In this document: positions 52,901-61,903 of the stretch, piece after piece
Numbering within the stretch: the first letter of the stretch is position 1
How the letters are laid out: every line of letters begins with the position of its first letter
From: Reticulitermes speratus
Taxonomy: Eukaryota > Arthropoda > Insecta > Blattodea > Rhinotermitidae
Assembly (NCBI GenBank): GCA_021186555.1
Contig: JAJKFL010000013.1
Coordinates: 36,360,743-36,424,742, forward strand
Direction: 5' to 3'
DNA length: 64,000 bases
The notes under the pieces: model-generated
What the model was told of the DNA's origin: nothing
The model's input: the letters and a program-made list of their open reading frames with translations, nothing else
The model's database searches: none
Made by a program: the position numbers and the translations under genes

Positions 52901-55900
52901 TTTGTTGATCTTTATGTAATACAGTATTATATAAAATCATGCTTTCTTATCATGTTCCCTATTCTTCTCCTTTTCTTATCTTTTTAGCTTTACTGTGGAA
53001 ACTGAGAAATCTTTTTTCCAATAAATTAGTTGCACTGTACCGTTTTCCTTGCTTGAGACAATTCACCAGCTCACTCATTTATTCTTATTTATCCTTTTAT
53101 TGAATTTCAGCCTTACAAGTGAGATGAAGGTCATACGTGGGCAAAATAAAATTGACTTTTAAATTAGAGCTGCCTGAGAGCAGAATGGAGCCCCCTGAGG
53201 TTCGGGGCCTGGACATGGCCGGCGCGCCCATGCCACAGTATCTATGTCCCTGGTGACCATATTCATTCCAGTCATCATGAAAGGAGTACAACAATGAGCC
53301 TCCTTTCAGGGCACAATGAAACAGTCATCCCAACAATCTGATTTGTTGACCACTTTCAGACAATCTTAAGTTTCAGTACTTTCTAACACAGTACAAAGAA
53401 TTTAAGACAATAAATCCTTTAAAATTCACACATCATAACAGGCACTCATAAAAGTGACATAAGCCAGCATTCTTCCAAAATATGTTTCTGCATGCTGCAT
53501 AGCCTTTAGAGGAAGAGCATGAACAGGGATGGAAAGACACCAAGCAACTGAAAATTCCATGTTAGCTACAGAAGGTTGCACATCAGAAGGGCAATATACC
53601 TCAATATATTTACCTTAATGTCCACCTTCTTTCCACCTGACTCCTACAAATTTTAGCTGCTCCTAGGAGTTCCAGGCATTTTTCCATCCCTGAGAATGAA
53701 TGAGTGTGATTACCTTCAAGAATCTGAGTATTAAAATTGCTTAAGTGTGTATATGTGGGAACTTGAATTTATTACACTAATTCTTGCAAACACAGTCAAC
53801 CCCTGACACAGCAAACCACGACACAGTGTCACCCTCACTTAGTGTTCATGAAAATCTGTGAACAGAAATTCCCTATTATTTTAAAAGTGGGAACACTCAA
53901 TATTGCACCGCCCCCACTATCTACCATCTACCGAAGACTTTAGCGAAACAAATGTGCCCATAAGTGTTAAATAATGTCCCATATAGTGCCATGTTGTAAG
54001 GTATTTAAGGAAAGCGGATAGTGTGGGTTGCAATTTCTGCCTGGTAAGACAGCGGGAGTGAAAAATATCTATCATCTACATGCTACAAAAATCTCTGTTC
54101 AGCTGTTCCAGCAGCCAGCATATTTGTGACCGGTGTTTTCTCTTCACTTGCTATACATTCAAACAGGCATTGACCTCATAAACCTGGCTTCCTTTTGTCT
54201 CCTCTTTGTTCCACTTGCTCACCCACAAATTTCAAGTTATCAGTCCCAGACTGCCAGCAGACAATTTCAAAATCATAGAGTATACCGAGGCACAAACGCA
54301 GCTCTTCAGTCACCATTAGATGAATGGAACATTACAATACAGGTAAGGTAAGTTTACCCTGTAACTTGCCATGAAGGCACAGAGGGGGAATACAAATTTA
54401 GCTCTACTCTTTCTTTCACATCGGCGCTAGATAGCGGTGGGTGGTCAACACCATGCCACATCTGCTTTACCCCCAGGAATGACCCGGTACCCATTGTATA
54501 GAACCTGGGTGGGCCCCAAGGCCAGTCTGGACAGGTGTGGAAACTCTCACCCCCCACCCAGATTCGATCTTCAGACCGTCCGCCCAAAGCGAGTTGGTAT
54601 ACCGCCTAAACTATCCCGGCCCACGTGTAACATTACAGTATAGTTTTTAAGTAGCCTATCTAAATTTTACTAGTGAAGTATTAAGGAAAGAGGCAGTATT
54701 AATTGTTAGTGAAAAGAAAGAATTTTGTGTTTATACCAACTAACTTACTGCAGGCTCTCAGCAGAATACAGCCAACCATTTCTTCTTATTATGGAAACAA
54801 CCCAACAGGCAATGCAGGGTTGGTCATATACTAAGTGAAAAGAATAAGTGGGAAAGTCCAGCAAGTGCTAACATGAAAAGAGGAAAGATGCAAAACATGA
54901 AAAACTGGAGAAAGCATTAGCACTATGGATAGGGCAGCTACATGCTAAAAATGGTACAACAACAGATGAGGTTGTTAAGGAAATGGTGAAAACAATACGT
55001 AACTATTGTACATTACTACCATATTAAATGTTCTTCTGACATGTTCTTATTTTGTAATTAACATCTTCTTATCAATTTAAGTAAATTTCATGAGTTTAAA
55101 AAGTTACAGTCCTTCATTTTACCAAGAGGGCAGAGTCAACCCTGCATATAGGCATACAACATTGTTCATTATATTTTATTGAATAGTATCTATTCTATAG
55201 TTTTGGAGATGAAATGTGTGGGCAGACAGCCAGACATGACTTCCCCATTGCATGTTTATTTCATGCACATCATGCAGACAATGCACAGAAATGTATGGAA
55301 TAAAACCAATTAACCTACCCTTCACTGCTGGAGGTCTAGGAGGAGCTACACCAACCCCTAATTGGCGCTCTCTCTCCTTCTGCAGTCTACGGTTGGTCTT
55401 GGCAGATTCATCCAGATCTCTGCGGATTTTCACCAGTTCCTTATCTTTGGCTGCCAACTCCTGTTTCAGACCTCGTATTGTTGCCAGCAGATGTGCATCT
55501 TCCCGCACAGCCAGTGCATTAGCTGGTGGTGCTCCAACAGTGATCACCATAGGCGGTGCTGCCGATTCGTTTACTTGGTTTTGTTTCTTGTACAGGCTGT
55601 TCCTCTGCCTTCTTCTCTGCAGCTTGTCTCCACATGTGTGCCTGATGCTTTGCAGATGCCAACTGAAGCTCCAAGTCTGATGTATGTTCCTCATACCTCA
55701 ACTGTAGACAACAACATAACCTATTCAATATCTACCATAATATGAACAGTATCACCATAGCATTTAAAGAAAGAATAAACTAATATGAAGTAAAATGTGT
55801 ATTAACTTTCTTATATTGGTATGAATATTTTTTATTTCATGTTGCATACATCTGTGCTAAGAAGCCCATTAATGTTTTAAAGTACAACAGTCACTATATT

Positions 55901-58900
55901 GTACACCTACATTAAGATTTCAAGAACTCTGCATTTTCCAACACAGTGCATTTACAAATTTCATATGACACTCACAGGAAACAGTGATTATATCCCTAAA
56001 CATTAACTGCATAATCTATATAATGGAGAAGTATTGTGTACACTTGTCAGAAGGAACTTCATCTTAAATACAATTCAAATTAATTCTCATTCTTCAAAGG
56101 GTTAATGAATTCAAAATATGGCTGAATTCTCAAAAAAAGATAGGAATCAGTGTAACATAAATGGCACCCAATGTGAAGTTAACACAGGGAATTAAATGGC
56201 ATGCATGAACACAGTACACTCACTCACTCACTCACTCACTCACTCACCACTCACTCACTCACTCACTCACACACCCACCACTCACTCACTCACACTCATG
56301 TGGATGCACCAATATATATGCTTGACCAATAAGCGCTGGCCCAATGCTCCACCTGACTCTGCCAGTGTTGCATTGTACGCTGCGTGTCGGGGAGGTTTAA
56401 CAGTTGATGACAGGAGCTAGACAAACGATCACAGTGATAATAACTTTTAGAAAGTCTAATAAAAACTCACTTATCGGTGCTTATCGGTCAAGTAGGAAAG
56501 AAACACTCTATATAAAAAATTTCAATTCAAAAGGACATGAGAAACTTTTTTTCTTCTTCTTAGTTTAATGTCCACACCTCAGAGTGATCTGCAGGCTCCT
56601 TCTTCAGGTGAAAGTTCCTCCAAAATGCTGTAAATTTCATTACTCTGCCATAGAATATTCTACAGTGAAATACTCCAAACCTTTGCCAGGTACTGATAAG
56701 TGCCTGCATTATGGAAATTGATGTGGGATGGACAAGTAACATTTGTGGAAGTCTCAACAACAATCCAGTACCTTCATGGCCTGGAACTTGTCCTGCATCT
56801 CCCTGATGCTTGTTTGTGCATCTGTCTCACTTTTGGCTAGTTCCTGCTCTAATTGTTGCACTCGTTTCTCAAGGTACTTGAAACGAGGATGATGGATCTC
56901 CTCCCTCACTGTTAGCTGCCAAAATGAGCGCTGAAATGGAGTTTGGGTGGTTCCGTTTCAAGATGTGTTCCATCTCCTTCACCTACAAATAAATGAAAAG
57001 GTTCTTTGCTATTTTTCAAACTTCATGAACCATGATGTTGATTTACTGCACACCTAAATCTGTTATTCTAAAGCTAATTAGACAGTATAAGGTCAAAAAT
57101 TATTTTTCCTTCTATCTCATCAAATATATTCATAAACTGAAATTCTCTGTTATAAAAGTTGTAGACCTCAGTTCTGTATCATACACTAATTATTTGCAAG
57201 ACAAGTGAAATCTGATAACACTCAGTTTGAGTTATACATAAAGTATGGATTACAACTTGCTGTTACAAGCTGAAACTCTGCTTGGCACACAGTACCAGGT
57301 TTAATATAAATCAGGTGAGTAGTTCAGACATGAAATATTCGACAACATGAGCTATGCAGTGTGTGTTACTTTTATGCACTTGCTGCATACAATTTATGTA
57401 AACATGATTAAAACCAAAAGAGGAGAGCTGTATTGCAAAACATATTTTACTCACTCACGTAATTCCTGCTTTTAAAATAACAAGCTGCTTCACAATCTCT
57501 ATCATACTATGTAACAAAATTTAGTAAAGTTTGTGTTTATCTTGGTGTTTTGTGTTTACTGATCATAAGTCATGTTTATTACAAATATATCAAGGGTTTG
57601 CACATTTGAACACAATTGTTTAAATCAATGCAAGGAATTCATAATGAGTGCCAATCTGGCTGGATTTAAGAGACATTTGGAGGAGATCAAAGTTATTACA
57701 TGTAGCAAGCTCAAAAAGGCATATTTTTATGAAAAGCAACATTGTACCACATCATTCTAAATAGTGACAGTACAGCAAACCAGCGCAGATTTTCATTCAG
57801 CGCCATTCATGCATTCATTCATTCAAGAAACTTGTAGAAAACAGCAAAAGCAGTTACTTAATACTGTGAGTCTTTACATGAAAAAAGATAAGATGGAAGT
57901 ATAAACAAGGGATATTCACCTGTCTGTTGAGATCTTGTATCTTCCTTTTATCTTCTTCAGTTTTTAGGTTAAGTGTTTGAGTCTGTGCACGCTCCTTAGT
58001 AAGTAGGGTCTGCAGCTCCAACACCTTTGTCTGCAAAGTTCCCACTTTACACTTATAGTCAGTCACCTCAGCTTGAGCGGTTGCCATCTCTTTCTGAGTC
58101 ATCTGAAACTCCCTGTGTATTTTCTTCAATTCCAATTCCCTCTTGGTGAGTTCCTCCTGAACACGATGCACTTCCTGATTCCAAGTGGTTATCTTCAATG
58201 CTGGTTCTGCAGCACTGATTATTTTCAATGCTGGTTCTGCAGCATTGATTACAACATGTTTGTGCTTTTCTACTTCTGCCTCCAAGGCTGCAGTTGATAA
58301 CTTCATCTCTTCAGCATTTTGTTCCAAAAATGTTATTCTTATCCTGCAATAACACAAAGAAGCATTAATTACATGGATCATATAATATTATCAAACCACA
58401 AATATTTAATCTGTTGCAGAATAAGGTTGGAACCTGATTCTAAACAGTATATTTGTACTAGTAAAAGACAAATGGTTTATCAAAATTTTATGTAATTCAA
58501 TTACAAGGTAATCATCTTCTAGCAAGCAACACAAAGTAGTCTGGTGAATGTGTAATGGCATTTCAGAGGAATGTGCTGCCTCCATCATGGGGACAGAAAG
58601 AACATAGCAGTTTCCTTTAAAATGTTGGTACACATCTACCACACTACAAAGATTCACAACCCCAAAAGTGCTTACATTCACAGCCACTACCATGCAAACC
58701 CCGCATATCACAACATGTCACTTTCCCAAATTTTAAAAAGTTCATCCCAGCTACTTCCAAGGCCATGAAAGTGTTCATGAGTCAACACAGGCAAAGCTCC
58801 ATTCATTCTTAATTTCTGCAACTGATGTAGGTGAATGGTTAGTGCCACACTCTGGATGAGGAAGAAGCATCACATACCCATTAAAAATAAGATTAGGTAG

Positions 58901-59274
58901 GTCCTAGATGTCTATATGTGGAAGCAAAGAGAAAAATATAACTCCTGTCAAGACAAACACCTGTTGTTCAGCCTGCAGTTGGCATTTCACTGACTAAGCT
59001 GTCACAGCTCTAAAACTTATAACCTTCAAACACAACTGACTTAAGTTACAAGTACATGGAATGGGCTCAATTTTATAAGCTTTATTTATGTCTGTTTCCA
59101 TTAAACTGTTAGATGGATTACCCGAAGAGACTGTACTTCTATCTGCAGCTGCACTATGGCTTCATCTTTGTCTTTAAGTCTCTCAATGAGTCTTTCTGCT
59201 TCCTGTCCTTGCTGTACTGATAAAAGACGCTGTCGCTCTGTTGCAAAACCCTGCTCTTTTGTTTTTAGCTCCTC
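40704..59274 (-). CDS. CEP162: CEP162-like centrosomal coiled-coil protein, C-terminal half (8 exons)
   Basis: Join on the minus strand: 59274-59122, 58343-57920, 56982-56772, 55701-55319, 48548-48349, 47367-47216, 44533-44419, 40994-40704, about 640 residues of nearly continuous coiled coil. The segment [20 protein letters not shown], followed by [20 protein letters not shown] and, later, [20 protein letters not shown] are the pieces I recognise as CEP162 (KIAA1009/QN1). From the literature, CEP162 is an axoneme-recognition protein at the distal centriole that promotes ciliary transition-zone assembly, and its C-terminal half is coiled coil. In insects only sensory neurons and sperm are ciliated. 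Frame breaks of one base occur in exons 2, 3 and 4 of this set. The N-terminal half is not in the window. Assignment from memory of the family, without alignment. Confidence 0.8.
41081..41884. mobile_element. hAT-like DNA transposon carrying a nested SINE
   Basis: Ends CAGTGGTTCCCAAA and, complemented, CAGTGGTTCCCAAACT, flanked by 8-bp duplications ctataaaa (41,073-41,080) and ctataaag (41,885-41,892). The CAG start and 8-bp duplication are typical of hAT. Total 804 bp, of which 309 bp is a later SINE plus its 12-bp target duplicate; the original element was about 480 bp, a non-autonomous derivative. It lies in a CEP162-like intron. Confidence 0.88.
41313..41621 (+). mobile_element. young tRNA-derived SINE with perfect 12-bp duplication
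   Basis: tattcaagcaca on both sides (41,301-41,312 and 41,622-41,633), perfect. Head 'ggtggcgcagttggttgagg' (A box) and 'gggttcgattcccg' (perfect B box) are an intact internal RNA polymerase III promoter. The tail ends 'gctttacctttacc', a short 3' repeat probably used for LINE-assisted retrotransposition. Inside the hAT element. The head could be mistaken for a tRNA gene, but the fold is incomplete and the rest is SINE body. Confidence 0.92.
41893..42260 (+). mobile_element. LINE relic, strongly decayed
   Basis: 'ggaagaacacagattgaagg' (the EEHRLKVF segment), 'gatgggaggataatattaaa' and the 3' signature 'atttcttgaccatctgagta' place this in the common LINE family. No frame left. The hAT element seems to have inserted at its 5' edge. 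Confidence 0.6.
42261..43840. other. intron, nothing recognised
   Basis: AT-rich intron of the CEP162-like gene. No exon, repeat boundary or RNA gene that I can support. Confidence 0.5.
43845..44078 (-). mobile_element. tRNA-derived SINE, left arm of inverted pair
   Basis: Main SINE family, minus orientation: tail 'ccacgaaggcccagaggcgg', body 'gaggctgggtgggccccagg', head ending 'gtagcgagtcgctatactga'. It has lost about 40 bp around the B box. Directly abuts a second copy in the opposite direction. Confidence 0.85.
44079..44340 (+). mobile_element. tRNA-derived SINE, right arm of inverted pair
   Basis: Plus-orientation copy, head to head with the previous one: 'gggatcaaatctcggtaggg' (B-box region), body 'ctggggtccacccagcctcc', tail 'cttcatggcctgttctaggg' and 'ttgtctttactttgc'. 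Its A box is missing at the junction. Together the two form an inverted repeat of about 200 bp per arm, 80 bp upstream of a CEP162-like splice donor. Confidence 0.85.
44419..44533 (-). CDS. CEP162: CEP162-like exon (38 codons)
   Basis: Minus strand: acceptor after 'atgacag', phase 2 in; donor ACACCA|GTGAGT, phase 0 out. Encodes [20 protein letters not shown], then [18 protein letters not shown], a short charged coiled-coil segment. Frame intact and in phase with both neighbours. Confidence 0.87.
44640..45205 (+). mobile_element. degraded SINE copies
   Basis: About 44,640-44,760 has a weak tRNA-like head ('cagctcaggtaggttagc', 'gggtttaatcct'). About 44,985-45,205 carries clear family body and tail in plus orientation: 'cacaccagatctggggctta', 'cccagtctcataacc', 'gagctatacctccacttccc'. 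The limits of each are approximate. Confidence 0.55.
45508..46391. repeat. 46-bp minisatellite, about 19 units
   Basis: Tandem units of gacactaggtgacaggagga followed by tggagttaaattgagtggtc and atcact (46 bp), about 19 copies and a partial one. In the middle a two-unit pattern repeats: a 'caagagg..gataaattgagcagtc' unit followed by a 'ggattgagttaaattgagtgg' unit. Several units differ only by single-base gains or losses. It lies in the intron between the exons at 47,216 and 44,533. No coding frame runs through it. Not a CRISPR array: there are no unique spacers. Confidence 0.95.
46392..47058. other. intron with (CAGA)n microsatellite
   Basis: A short cagacaggcagacagacaga array at about 46,642-46,690. 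The rest is ordinary intron with nothing recognised. Confidence 0.6.
47059..47142. repeat. perfect 42-bp tandem duplication
   Basis: caactaagtaggtagtctca plus attgaatggtgaacagggta plus ta, twice in a row with no mismatch (47,059-47,100 and 47,101-47,142). It lies 73 bp beyond the donor of the next exon. The perfect identity implies a recent event or an assembly artefact. Confidence 0.9.
47216..47367 (-). CDS. CEP162: CEP162-like exon (50 codons)
   Basis: Minus strand: acceptor 'tatgttgtag', phase 0 in; donor AAGCA|GTGAGT, phase 2 out. Encodes [20 protein letters not shown], then [20 protein letters not shown] and [10 protein letters not shown]. The 'H-x-x-S-x-IAEL...L-x-QQxxIxHL' pattern is one I associate with CEP162. 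Frame intact. Confidence 0.9.
48198..48372 (-). repeat. splice-donor region copied three times
   Basis: The last ~25 bp of the exon at 48,349 plus its donor recur at two further places downstream of it on the minus strand. The plus-strand cores are ctcacatcctgcagac at 48,344-48,359, 48,278-48,293 and 48,210-48,225, spaced 66 and 68 bp. Each core, read on minus, is GTCTGCAGGAT|GTGAGT, so each keeps a near-consensus donor. The first extra copy is 66 bp away (22 codons, in frame); the second is 68 bp further (frame changes). Confidence 0.85.
48349..48548 (-). CDS. CEP162: CEP162-like exon (66 codons) with repeated donor
   Basis: Minus strand: acceptor 'acgttacag', phase 1 in; donor CAGGAT|GTGAGT, phase 0 out. 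Encodes [20 protein letters not shown], then [20 protein letters not shown] and [21 protein letters not shown] Pro-rich linker precedes renewed coiled coil. The open frame continues through a second copy of the donor 66 bp downstream, so an isoform longer by 22 residues is possible. Confidence 0.88.
48635..48895 (-). mobile_element. tRNA-derived SINE of another family
   Basis: On minus, 'agtggctgtgccttctaggg' is an A-box-like start, and 'gcgggtttgaatcccactga' a near-perfect B box. The body holds 'gggctgttcacttgttcaga' and ends near 'gcgccacagaaaaaaaatgt'. The tRNA-like part differs from the main family. Confidence 0.75.
48896..49640. other. intron, nothing recognised
   Basis: AT-rich intron between two SINEs. 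No exon or other repeat end seen. Confidence 0.5.
49645..49875 (-). mobile_element. tRNA-derived SINE, main family, partial
   Basis: 'gttcactctagaacaggcca', 'tagatgggggtgggtggtta', 'cctgggtgggccccaggcca' and 'ccagcccgtagcaagtcact' in minus order. The 'gagtagaggtatagctctac' segment present in other copies is missing, a 40-bp internal deletion. Confidence 0.8.
50662..52560 (+). pseudogene. Ginger-like transposase, frameshifted
   Basis: Starts at ATG 50,662. The N-terminal part, open to 51,046, has [20 protein letters not shown] and [16 protein letters not shown], typical of KRBA2-like proteins. Next comes a degraded HHCC zinc finger ([16 protein letters not shown] near 51,080). The integrase core keeps all three acidic residues, though in different frames: Asp in QVDLTDMQ (51,168), Asp in HSDNGREF (51,344) and Glu in [12 protein letters not shown] (51,455). 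An intron 52,021-52,320 (CAG|GTAGGT...TTTCAG) precedes a Cys-rich tail containing [15 protein letters not shown]. At least four frame breaks. Transposition function is lost as read. Confidence 0.82.
52131..52299. repeat. perfect 80-bp inverted repeat (hairpin)
   Basis: Arms 52,131-52,210 and 52,220-52,299 are exact reverse complements over 80 bp, separated by the 9-base loop tttcggcat. It lies wholly inside the intron of the Ginger-like transposase and starts 110 bp after its donor. It could be a fold-back element, a recent inverted duplication or an assembly palindrome. Any transcript from either strand would fold into an 80-bp stem. Confidence 0.95.
52848..54340. other. intron, nothing firmly recognised
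   Basis: AT-rich intron. The stretch near 53,780-54,070 has weak resemblance to decayed repeats, without ends. No exon seen. Confidence 0.45.
54345..54630 (-). mobile_element. tRNA-derived SINE, main family
   Basis: Nearly complete, minus: tail 'aacttgccatgaaggcacag', 'tagctctactctttctttca', body 'gaacctgggtgggccccaag', head 'gaccgtccgcccaaagcgag' and 'ctaaactatcccggcccacg'. The duplicated target was not resolved ('taaggtaagt' on the left). Confidence 0.82.
54631..55318. other. intron with possible Tigger relic
   Basis: About 54,840-55,000 reads, with shifts, like a degraded pogo/Tigger DNA-binding region ([19 protein letters not shown]-like). Too decayed to bound. No exon seen otherwise. 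Confidence 0.35.
55319..55701 (-). CDS. CEP162: CEP162-like exon (~127 codons), one-base frame break
   Basis: Minus strand: acceptor 'tgtctacag', phase 0 in; donor AAGG|GTAGGT, phase 1 out. The first half reads [20 protein letters not shown] and [20 protein letters not shown]; the second half, one frame over, reads [40 protein letters not shown] and [11 protein letters not shown]. The switch lies between about 55,600 and 55,540. The length of 383 bp is one base more than the flanking phases allow. Coding signal on both sides of the break is strong. Confidence 0.85.
55702..56771. other. intron with (ACTC)n microsatellite
   Basis: An actcactcactcactcac array with interruptions at about 56,214-56,302. 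The rest is AT-rich intron without recognisable content. Confidence 0.7.
56772..56982 (-). CDS. CEP162: CEP162-like exon (~70 codons), one-base frame break
   Basis: Minus strand: acceptor 'tatttgtag', phase 0 in; donor ATGAAG|GTACTG, phase 0 out. Begins [20 protein letters not shown] then [12 protein letters not shown], and after a one-base slip continues [19 protein letters not shown] and [17 protein letters not shown]. The 'EMExILKRxxPNSxxALIxAA' segment is my main reason for the CEP162 call. Length 211 bp instead of a multiple of three. In the first frame a stop follows at about 56,868. Confidence 0.87.
56983..57919. other. intron, nothing recognised
   Basis: AT-rich intron. The open frame at 57,572-57,760 (plus) has no family features. 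Confidence 0.5.
57920..58343 (-). CDS. CEP162: CEP162-like exon (141 codons), one-base excess, 10-aa duplication
   Basis: Minus strand: acceptor 'gttattgcag', donor AACAGGCAG|GTGAAT, phase 0 out. The main frame reads [20 protein letters not shown], then [20 protein letters not shown] and [20 protein letters not shown]: classic coiled coil. With the upstream exon ending in phase 0, the first bases read DKN in one frame and ITFLEQ in the next, so one extra base lies within about 10 bp of the acceptor (length 424 = 423 + 1). A 30-bp direct duplication gives [10 protein letters not shown] followed by [10 protein letters not shown]. Confidence 0.88.
58194..58253. repeat. in-frame 30-bp tandem duplication inside exon
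   Basis: ttcaatgctggttctgcagc is repeated at 58,194 and 58,224, two 30-bp units with three differences. It adds ten residues to the coiled coil without a frameshift. 10 residues is not a multiple of the 7-residue heptad, so it should cause a local phase change in the coil. Confidence 0.88.
58344..59121. other. intron with degraded SINE
   Basis: About 58,795-59,010 holds a main-family SINE, minus orientation ('gatgtaggtgaatggttagt', 'taagattaggtaggtcctag', 'catttcactgactaagctgt'). 'catttcagaggaatgtgctg' at 58,560 is the same unidentified repeat as near 22,586. Confidence 0.55.
59122..59274 (-). CDS. CEP162: CEP162-like exon (51 codons), most upstream one here
   Basis: Minus strand: acceptor 'ttgtttcatag', donor CTTCGG|GTAATC, phase 0 both sides. 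Encodes [20 protein letters not shown], then [20 protein letters not shown] and IEVQSLR. A regular coiled coil continuous with the next exon. It starts at an acceptor, so further 5' exons must exist. None is visible before the carboxypeptidase gene at 61,904. Confidence 0.87.
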
Positions 59275-60475
59275 CTATGAAACAAGTCACACATTAGTCA
59301 TTCCTTCATTTAATGTCCTGTTATATAACAATGCTTTTTAATACTGGTTTATATAGCACTATATTAACAAGCTGGAAAGGACTAACTGCAGGAAGAACTC
59401 ACAAGATTCAACGCTTTCATAGCAGTAGCAATAAAGACTGCCAATTTCCGGGATAGGATGCTGTACGTGTGGCAAGAAACACCTTTACTTGGCTCCTATT
59501 CTACTCTGAAGATGATGGCAGTAAGTTACTCCAAAACATGGTAATTTCTACAGCATTGCATCAAGCTGACAATAATCTCTGACAAACAAACATTGGACAA
59601 TACCATAAATGTTCAATAGTAACCCAATGTTAAGTTGAATGTTTATCTTATTAGCCAAGTAAATAATCCCATGGAGCAGTCTTTTCAACAACCTGACAGT
59701 TGCTCTGCTGATCAAGAAATTCCCTGCCCTTTTATATAACATGAAGGTTCATTTCCATTTTCAGAAGAGGCTACCATCATGATTTTGAACCTATTAAATT
59801 CTAAAATTTAAAAAAAAAAATGTCCTTTCTTGTCAGTTAACTGTAGCCAAGCCAAATCATCACTAGCCACAATACAGAAACCCAGCCAACTATACCTAGT
59901 CCTGCCATTTAAATTAACATTAGAATAACCACTCATACACTATCAGTACAAATCTATGGCCTATGAGTACTCAGCACCATGAAATTTCCTCTGAGCATAA
60001 TTCACTTATTAAACCCTATAAAACACAATGGTTACTATGCATACCAACCCTCCTGAACGTTAGAGAAACTCTGACTTTGCCCATGGAGTTGTATGTATTG
60101 GTTTTGTACAATATTTAGAAAAATCAGTGATTATTTCTCCAACCAATTAATTTGTAAAATGGGAACACAGTGTGCTTTCTGTGAGCTATGAACTGAAAAG
60201 TTTACCCTTTAAATGGCTGGGTTGGCATTTAAATTCTAGCGTGTTTATGAAACACCTGTCAACTGTATAGGTGTGTGCCATTAACACTCCTAATTTTTCA
60301 AGCACAAATAGTCTTAAAAGTGTCATAAAGCTTCTACTGGATCACGGAGCTCTTTCTGACAAAAAAAAAACTGTCGATTTAACTCTATATTTATTTCTAC
60401 TGCAGCTGTATGTTTCAGTGGATGATACTTTCTTGTTGAAATATATAGCTATAAAGGAATAAATGCCTATAAATA
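59275..60475. other. intron or spacer with LINE tail
   Basis: At about 59,655-59,765 (minus) the common LINE 3' signature is present: 'aataatcccatggagcagtc', 'gatcaagaaattccctgccc', 'aacatgaaggttcatttcca'. I looked for upstream CEP162 exons on minus and saw none. Confidence 0.5.
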
Positions 60476-60649
60476 CAGTAAAACCCCTATTTAATGAATT
60501 GCTGGGGGTTTAGAATATATTTCACTAAATCAAGGTTTTCATTAAATGGAGGTTTATTGTTTATATGGAGCTATTGTCGGGACATGAAAAAATCATCACT
60601 AAATCCAGGATTTCACTAAATGCGGGAACATTAAATCGGGGTTTTACTG
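60476..60649. mobile_element. palindromic MITE, Tigger-type ends
   Basis: Ends CAGTAAAACCCC(T/G)ATTTAAT in inverted orientation, with TA at 60,474-60,475 and 60,650-60,651. 174 bp. The interior repeats 'cactaaat' motifs and is itself partly palindromic. No coding capacity. Confidence 0.82.
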
Positions 60650-61187
60650 TACATGAAAGTTGTGCTGACAGTGAGATTCTTTTGTAAAGTAAAATGTTGT
60701 CCTTGTGACTAATTAAACACCATACCATGAAGGTACATGGGTACATGGGGGAGTGAAAGTAGAGGTCCATGCATTCTTAACATCCGCTGTGGATGGAGGT
60801 GAGTGGTCAGTGTCACACCATGATTGCTTTGCCCCTGGCATCCATTGAATAGGTGGGTGCCCCTGAACTGGTCTGGACACTTTGGAAAATGTAAAATTTT
60901 CTTGTCCTTCACTGAGCTTTACATCAAGGACATAATGCATACACAACATCTCATGGCACATCAAATCCATTTCCAAAAAAAATATACATGTGGCATAAAT
61001 TCAATGTCATCTTCAATCAAACACAAATAAATACATGATACAGTTTAGTACCCCAAGTCATTTTTCATAGTACACAATAGTGACTTTTAACAAAAGTTAA
61101 CCATTAAGTCTACCAGGAAGGAAATATTATGACAAAGAAAGAAGATTAAATTAGTTTCAAGCTTGCTTCTTGCTTGCTTGCTTGTTT

Positions 61188-61219
<32 letters not shown>

Positions 61220-61768
61220 TGTTTTATTTATTTATTTATTTATTTAATGAGCATTTAATAAGCTCAGACTATATGGTGCTGAATGTTAGAACAATTAGGA
61301 AATAGTAAATTGTAAAGGCTTTGGAGAAAATGACCATGACCTAATTTTAAGGAACTATCATGGAATCTACCTACAGACTGAAAAAAAACCACTAAAATCC
61401 TCAGTCAGCACCGTTGGTTCCCAAGCCACAATTTACAAATGGGACCTTCCAAGCATGAAACTGATTGCTACCCACAACACTGTCATGTTCAATTCAAGTC
61501 TAATGTAAGCTGTAACGTGAATTTGTGTGTTCCATGTGTACAGTCAGTTGTAAATACATAGTACTGCTGGGTACACTACAAACTGAGCAACAAATCCATT
61601 AACCAACCAATTAACCAGTCAACCCACAAATCAATCTCAGTAAATCAATCAGCAAAGCTGACCATGTTTCAAAGGACTATAACCATAAAATACTATATGT
61701 TATGCAGTGACAATAAAACACAGAATAAAACAACACTGAGAAATATTTCACTGAAAAAATTAATACTT
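60650..61768. other. spacer with SINE relic and (CTTT)n/(TTTA)n array
   Basis: A degraded main-family SINE, minus, at about 60,715-60,905 ('ggatggaggtgagtggtcag', 'gcccctgaactggtctggac'). A pyrimidine microsatellite, cttgcttgcttgttttcttt running into ttta repeats, at about 61,160-61,247. No exon seen. Confidence 0.6.
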
Positions 61769-61774
61769 TTTATT
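61769..61774 (-). terminator. candidate polyadenylation signal of carboxypeptidase gene
   Basis: AATAAA on minus (tttatt on plus), about 130 bp after the carboxypeptidase stop codon. Confidence 0.5.
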
Positions 61775-61903
61775 TGGCCAATACAAATTCCTCAACTGTC
61801 ACATCCACAAATCTAATTATGTGTGACAAACTGTTAGTCAACCAGACGACAACTCTATCCTTTCCTCAGAACATATGTTATGGTTTCCAGTTCTGGAAAA
61901 CAA

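Noticed and set aside
55252-55680. 142-residue plus-strand frame
   Set aside because: Antisense of a CEP162-like exon; the minus strand has splice sites, phase and coiled-coil signal.
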